Assembly (NCBI GenBank): GCA_024639035.1
Contig: JAHEJE010000016.1
Location: 1-19,181 of the forward strand
From: Alphaproteobacteria bacterium
GTDB taxonomy: Bacteria; Pseudomonadota; Alphaproteobacteria; Rhizobiales; Aestuariivirgaceae
DNA: 19,181 bases
Reading direction: 5' to 3'
Position 1 is the first letter of the stretch, and each line of letters starts with the position of its first letter. Made by a program: the position numbers and the translations under genes. Under the pieces are notes generated by a model. It was not told the origin of the DNA. It ran no database searches and saw only the letters and a list, made by a program, of their open reading frames with translations. Shown here one piece after another: positions 15,312-19,181 of this stretch.

Positions 15312-16703
15312 TCAGCTTTGATGGGCCCCGCTGGCCGTGTTGCCGACACCCAGACTCTTGATCTTTCGGTGCAGGGCGGATCTTTCCATGCCGACGAACT
15401 CCGCGGTGCGCGATATGTTGCCGCCGAAGCGCGACAGTTGAGCGGAAAGATAATCGCGCTCGAACAGCTCGCGCGCCTCGCGCAAAGGCAGCGCCATGAC
15501 GTGCCCGCCGCCGAGACCGGGCTCGCCGGCGCCTGCATCTTCGGTCTCCGTCGGCAGCAGGTCTGCCGAGATGTCGCCGTCGTTTTCCTGTGAACTGAGT
15601 ATCAGGATGCGTTCGACATTGTTGCGCAACTGCCGAACGTTACCAGGCCAGTCCCAGGTCTGCAGGATTGCCACCGCGTCGTCGGCAAACGTGCGCGCCG
15701 ACTGTCCGGACTGGACGGAGTATTGCGTGCTGAAATGATTGATCAGGTCTGGAATGTCGTCACGCCGTTCGACCAATGCCGGAACCTCCAGTGGAACGAC
15801 GCTCAACCGGTGGAACAGATCCTCGCGGAAGAGATTGCGTGAAATCAGCTCGCCGAGGTTGCGGCTGGTCGACGATACGATGCGGACATCCACCTTGACC
15901 GGCGTTGCGCCGCCGACACGGGCAAACTTCTGGTCTACCAGCACCCTAAGCACCTTGCCCTGGGTCTCCAGCGGCATGTCGGCCACCTCGTCGATGTACA
16001 AGGTGCCGCTGTGCGCCTGTTCCAGCGCTCCGGTTTGCTTGACCCCGCCATCGGTGGCCTCAACGCCGAACAGTTCATGTTCCATGCGCTCCGGCGTCAT
16101 GGTGGCAGCCGACAGGATGACGAACGGACCCATCGCGCGATGCGAGGCTGCATGCAGGGTACGCGCCACCAACTCCTTGCCGGCCCCCATGGGTCCGGTG
16201 ATCAGCACCCGCCCGTTCGACGGCGCGATCCGGGTAATGTTCTGGCGCAACTGCCGCATCACGACGGAGTTGCCGACAAGCTCGGATTCGGTTGTCGAGC
16301 GTTCGCGCAGGTCGGTATTCTCGCGCCGCAGACGCGACGTCTCCAGGGCCCGTGCGACGATCAGGATCAGCCGATCGGCCTTGAACGGTTTTTCGATATA
16401 GTCGTAGGCACCCAGCTTGATCGCCGACACCGCGGTTTCGATGTTGCCGTGCCCGGAGATGATCACCACCGGCACATCGGGATGCGACTGCTTGATCACC
16501 TCGAGCAGTTCCAGACCATCGAGCTTGGAGCCCTGCAGCCAGATGTCGAGCACGATCATCGAGGGCCGTCGCTCGTCGATGCAGGCAAGCGCCGAATCGC
16601 TGTCGTGCGCAAGCCGCGGCTCATAGCCTTCGTCCTCCAGGATGCCGCCGATCAACTCGCGGATATCGGCTTCATCATCAACAATCAGGATATCGGTGGC
16701 CAT
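15312..16703 (-). CDS. ntrX: Response regulator NtrX (nitrogen/redox regulation)
   Basis: A 463-residue NtrC-family response regulator and partner of NtrY. The receiver domain (about 4-118) has acidic DD at 9-10, phospho-acceptor D53 in VLDIWLQGS and K105 in EKPFK. An AAA+ domain (about 141-370) has Walker A GPMGAGKE (170-177), Walker B TLYIDE (234-239) and arginine-finger region FREDLFHRL (292-300). The C-terminal Fis-type helix-turn-helix (about 424-453) reads GGNISRTAEFVGMERSALHR. The sigma54-contacting GAFTGA loop is missing: after HELFG (209-213) the sequence reads VEATDGGVKQTGALEQ. It therefore probably does not activate sigma54 in the canonical way. The start lies 9 bp after the ntrY stop, with AAGGAG in the end of ntrY, so the two are co-transcribed. 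Confidence 0.96.
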   Translation of the reverse strand: MATDILIVDDEADIRELIGGILEDEGYEPRLAHDSDSALACIDERRPSMIVLDIWLQGSKLDGLELLEVIKQSHPDVPVVIISGHGNIETAVSAIKLGAYDYIEKPFKADRLILIVARALETSRLRRENTDLRERSTTESELVGNSVVMRQLRQNITRIAPSNGRVLITGPMGAGKELVARTLHAASHRAMGPFVILSAATMTPERMEHELFGVEATDGGVKQTGALEQAHSGTLYIDEVADMPLETQGKVLRVLVDQKFARVGGATPVKVDVRIVSSTSRNLGELISRNLFREDLFHRLSVVPLEVPALVERRDDIPDLINHFSTQYSVQSGQSARTFADDAVAILQTWDWPGNVRQLRNNVERILILSSQENDGDISADLLPTETEDAGAGEPGLGGGHVMALPLREARELFERDYLSAQLSRFGGNISRTAEFVGMERSALHRKIKSLGVGNTASGAHQS

Positions 16704-16712
16704 CTCGCTAAC

Positions 16713-19031
16713 TCACTCCTTGTCGTTACTATCCCGGCGCTCGTCCGTCGCCGCCGTGCCGTTGTGACTTTCGCCATCTGGATCACCGGACACCGGAAAC
16801 ACCATGCGCACCTCGGCGCCGTAGCCGTCGGCGAATTCAGCCGGAGCATCGGACAGCTCAAGACTTCCGCCGTGCTCCTCCATGATCCGTTTCACGATGG
16901 CCAGGCCGAGCCCGGTGCCCTTCTCCCGCGTCGTCATGTAGGGCTCGGTCAGGCGGCCGCGATTTTCTTTCGGCAAGCCGACGCCGTTGTCCCTGACGAT
17001 CACCTGTATGCTGTGTTCGTCCTGGGCGATGGTGACACCGATGTGGCCGGGAGGTTCGGGATCGGCGCTCACCCTGGCCTCGATTGCCTCGGTGGCGTTC
17101 TTGACCAGATTGGTGATGGCCTGGGTCACCAGGCGGCGATCGAGGTCGAACTCAACCGCTTCGTCGGGCAGCGCGGTTGAAAAACGAATGTCGGCATTCC
17201 CGGTCTTTTGCAGCACCAGGGCTTCCCTGACGATGGCGCACAGGTCGCGCCGCTCCAATGTCGCGCTCGGCATTCGGGCGAACGAGGAAAACTCATCCAC
17301 CATCTTGCCGATATCGCCGACCTGCCTGATGATCGTCTCGGTACATTGGTTGAACACCGTGGGATCGGACTGGATTTCCTTGCCGTACTTGCGCCGCAGC
17401 CTCTCGGCCGACAGTTGGATTGGCGTCAACGGGTTCTTGATCTCGTGAGCGATGCGCCGGGCAATGTCGGCCCAGGCGGAATTACGTTGGGCCGACACCA
17501 GTTCGGTGATGTCGTCGAATGTGATGACGTAGCCATGCTCGTCTTCGCCCGACTGCTCGGTGGTGACCCGCACCATGAAACTGCGATCGCGCCCGGCAAT
17601 CCGCAAGGCAACCTGGCCTTCGGCATTGCCTGAGGCCTTGTTCCTGGCGTTCTCCAGGATGGCCGCCATCGGTTCGACCGCCTTTGCGATGGTCACGCCG
17701 AGCAGATCCTTGTTGCGTCGGTCGAGCAGTTCGCGGGCCGAGCGATTGGCGAGGGTGATGCGTTCATGCCCATCGAGGCCGAGCACCCCGGCGCTCGCAC
17801 CGGCCAGAACCGCTTCTGTAAACCGCCGCCGTTCGTCCAGCTTGTGATTGGTGTCGACGAGCTTGTCGCGTTGCGATTTGAGCTGGACCGTCATCTGATT
17901 GAAGGTGCGCCCAAGCGTGGCCAGGTCCCCTGCCCCCTTGTCGATCTCGACCTTGGCCTCGAGATCGCCGCGCGAAACCTTTCGCGCCGCCCCGACCAGC
18001 CCGACCACCGGCGACACCAGCCGGTCGGCAAACCACATGCCCAGCCAGATCGCGGCCAGCAGGAACACGAACATGACCCCGGAGTACATCATCGCGAAGG
18101 TGACCTGCAGACCGGTTCGCTGCTCCTTCAAGCGATCGTATTCGGCCTTCTCCGCTTGCGCCTCGGCCAACTGCTGAATGACCTTGGGGTTCACGAACCG
18201 ATAGACATAGAGGTAGTGGTTCTTGAATTCCTTGAGTTTTGTCAGTGCCCGGACAAGGTTGCTCGCCCCGGCCGGAATGACCACGGTTTCCCCCTTTGCG
18301 GCACGCTCGAAGGCATCGTCCGGCGGGGTCAGAAACCGGATCTCGCGCGATGCCGTAGCGCTGGTTTCGACCCGCCGCTCGTCGCGATTGATGACATAGG
18401 CCGCACTCAGCGAACGCAGAGCGGTAATGGTCGCCAGGCGCTGGGTGAACAGTTTCAGATCGCTCTGGTAGACGAATTTCTGCTGGGCCACACCATTGGC
18501 GATCGACTGGATGTCGAGGCGGGCGATTTCGGCCTGCTCGCTGAGGTAGGATTCAGCCACCGTGACTGCGGAGTCGACGATTGACTGGGTCCGTTCGGAA
18601 AACCAGGTGTCCAGTCCGCGATTGAGGGTCACCGAGGCAAACAGCGCCACCACGATGGCCGGCACCGCCGCGAATGCGCTGAGCAGTGAGACAATCCGGG
18701 TATGGAGCGCTGCACCGGCGATGCGCCGCTTTCGCGCCCGCATCAGATTGTAGACCTGGAAACCGATCAGCACCGCCAGCCCGGTCACCAGGGTGCCATT
18801 CAGCACCAGCAATGAAACCACGACGTTGGGTGTCGGCCGGATCGGCGTCAGCCCGGTCAGGATGGCGAACGTGGTAAGACCGCAGATACTCGACAGAACA
18901 ACGACCGCAAGTCCCACCTTGCCCGATCCGCGCCTTTGCAGCAGCTCAAACGTATCGTCGGAATCATAGACCTCCTGCTGCAGGTCGTTGGCGGAAACGC
19001 CAAGGGAATCAATGCGGTCCTGAGCTGTCAT
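16713..19031 (-). CDS. ntrY: Sensor histidine kinase NtrY
   Basis: A 772-residue membrane kinase that phosphorylates NtrX, a system linked to nitrogen metabolism, redox and envelope responses in alphaproteobacteria. Three N-terminal transmembrane segments (about 38-61, 70-95, 112-135), a periplasmic sensor region (about 136-312) and a fourth segment (about 314-334) are followed by a HAMP domain (about 335-390) and a PAS domain (about 405-515). HisKA has the phospho-histidine H529 in RRIAHEIKNPLTPIQLS. The ATPase domain shows N-box NLVKNATEA (641-649), DNGVGLP (681-687) and GTGLGLAIV (705-713). ATG 19031 is preferred; GTG 19046 is in frame but crowded by the AGGAG just upstream. The frame is complete and leads the ntrYX pair. 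Confidence 0.96.
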   Translation of the reverse strand: MTAQDRIDSLGVSANDLQQEVYDSDDTFELLQRRGSGKVGLAVVVLSSICGLTTFAILTGLTPIRPTPNVVVSLLVLNGTLVTGLAVLIGFQVYNLMRARKRRIAGAALHTRIVSLLSAFAAVPAIVVALFASVTLNRGLDTWFSERTQSIVDSAVTVAESYLSEQAEIARLDIQSIANGVAQQKFVYQSDLKLFTQRLATITALRSLSAAYVINRDERRVETSATASREIRFLTPPDDAFERAAKGETVVIPAGASNLVRALTKLKEFKNHYLYVYRFVNPKVIQQLAEAQAEKAEYDRLKEQRTGLQVTFAMMYSGVMFVFLLAAIWLGMWFADRLVSPVVGLVGAARKVSRGDLEAKVEIDKGAGDLATLGRTFNQMTVQLKSQRDKLVDTNHKLDERRRFTEAVLAGASAGVLGLDGHERITLANRSARELLDRRNKDLLGVTIAKAVEPMAAILENARNKASGNAEGQVALRIAGRDRSFMVRVTTEQSGEDEHGYVITFDDITELVSAQRNSAWADIARRIAHEIKNPLTPIQLSAERLRRKYGKEIQSDPTVFNQCTETIIRQVGDIGKMVDEFSSFARMPSATLERRDLCAIVREALVLQKTGNADIRFSTALPDEAVEFDLDRRLVTQAITNLVKNATEAIEARVSADPEPPGHIGVTIAQDEHSIQVIVRDNGVGLPKENRGRLTEPYMTTREKGTGLGLAIVKRIMEEHGGSLELSDAPAEFADGYGAEVRMVFPVSGDPDGESHNGTAATDERRDSNDKE

Positions 19032-19046
19032 GGTTGATCCATCCAC

Positions 19047-19181
19047 TCCTGGCCGCGGCCGCAGAAAACAATGCCGGCGTGCCGCCCGTCAGTTCGGTCG
19101 AATTATATGTTTCGATTGTTGCACAGAATCAACAATGATGTGGCAATTTTGCGACTTGCCCCTGCGATAAGTTGGCAGTTT
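19047..19181 (-). promoter_or_regulatory. Putative ntrY promoter region with inverted repeat
   Basis: This non-coding stretch upstream of ntrY contains, on the minus strand, a TATAAT -10 candidate (19102-19107) about 70 bp before the start codon. Just upstream is a perfect inverted repeat, ATTGTTG (19115-19121) and CAACAAT (19130-19136), with an 8-bp spacer. It overlaps where a -35 element would lie. The closest -35 candidate is TTGATT with a long 19-bp spacer, so an activator may be needed (inference). No part of an ntrC-like gene, often found upstream of ntrY, is visible before the window ends. Confidence 0.4.

Noticed and set aside
1..19181. CRISPR arrays, prophage genes, toxin-antitoxin pairs, defence or biosynthetic islands
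   Set aside because: No regularly spaced direct repeats, integrase, phage, toxin or defence proteins were seen; nearly all coding content is recognisable housekeeping genes.

Overview
The window looks like chromosomal core DNA of an alphaproteobacterium, most likely of the Hyphomicrobiales/Rhizobiales type. The evidence is the GC-rich coding sequence, the run ntrY-ntrX-trkA-hfq-hflX, the run rlpA-dacA-tmk-holB-metG-tatD-MBL protein, an NtrX without a GAFTGA loop, and a short 80-residue Hfq. Genus cannot be fixed from sequence alone.

Layout. Positions 1-341 hold no confident gene. A tRNA-Ser(UGA) lies on the minus strand at 342-429, with a plausible sigma70-type promoter upstream. Positions 547-1226 are the one accessory patch: a 189-bp MITE-like element with 34-bp terminal inverted repeats (547-735), a small secreted DUF2147 protein gene (778-1206), and a third copy of the element tip (1201-1226). 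This third tip contains the stop codons of both the DUF2147 gene and the convergent acyl-CoA ligase gene (1223-2947, minus).

From 3053 the plus strand carries cell-envelope genes: a periplasmic Sel1-repeat protein, the lipoprotein RlpA (DPBB plus SPOR domains) and a D,D-carboxypeptidase of the DacA type. These run into a tightly packed housekeeping block: thymidylate kinase, DNA polymerase III delta prime, methionyl-tRNA synthetase, TatD nuclease and a PhnP-like metallo-beta-lactamase hydrolase. Two junctions in this block are 4-base ATGA overlaps, so co-transcription is likely. mazG follows behind a 64-bp AT-rich gap that holds a perfect 16-bp palindrome.

From 12046 to the right edge everything is on the minus strand. 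Read in transcription order it is ntrY (sensor kinase), ntrX (response regulator), trkA (potassium uptake regulator), hfq (RNA chaperone) and hflX (ribosome-associated GTPase). mazG and hflX converge with a 15-bp gap. The 135 bp upstream of ntrY contain a TATAAT -10 candidate and a 7-8-7 inverted repeat.

Most of the window is conserved housekeeping content. I see no CRISPR array, prophage, toxin-antitoxin pair or defence island. The most distinctive structure is the MITE and its relation to the DUF2147 gene. Other points worth checking are several unassigned palindromes in promoter regions and the atypical NtrX AAA+ domain.
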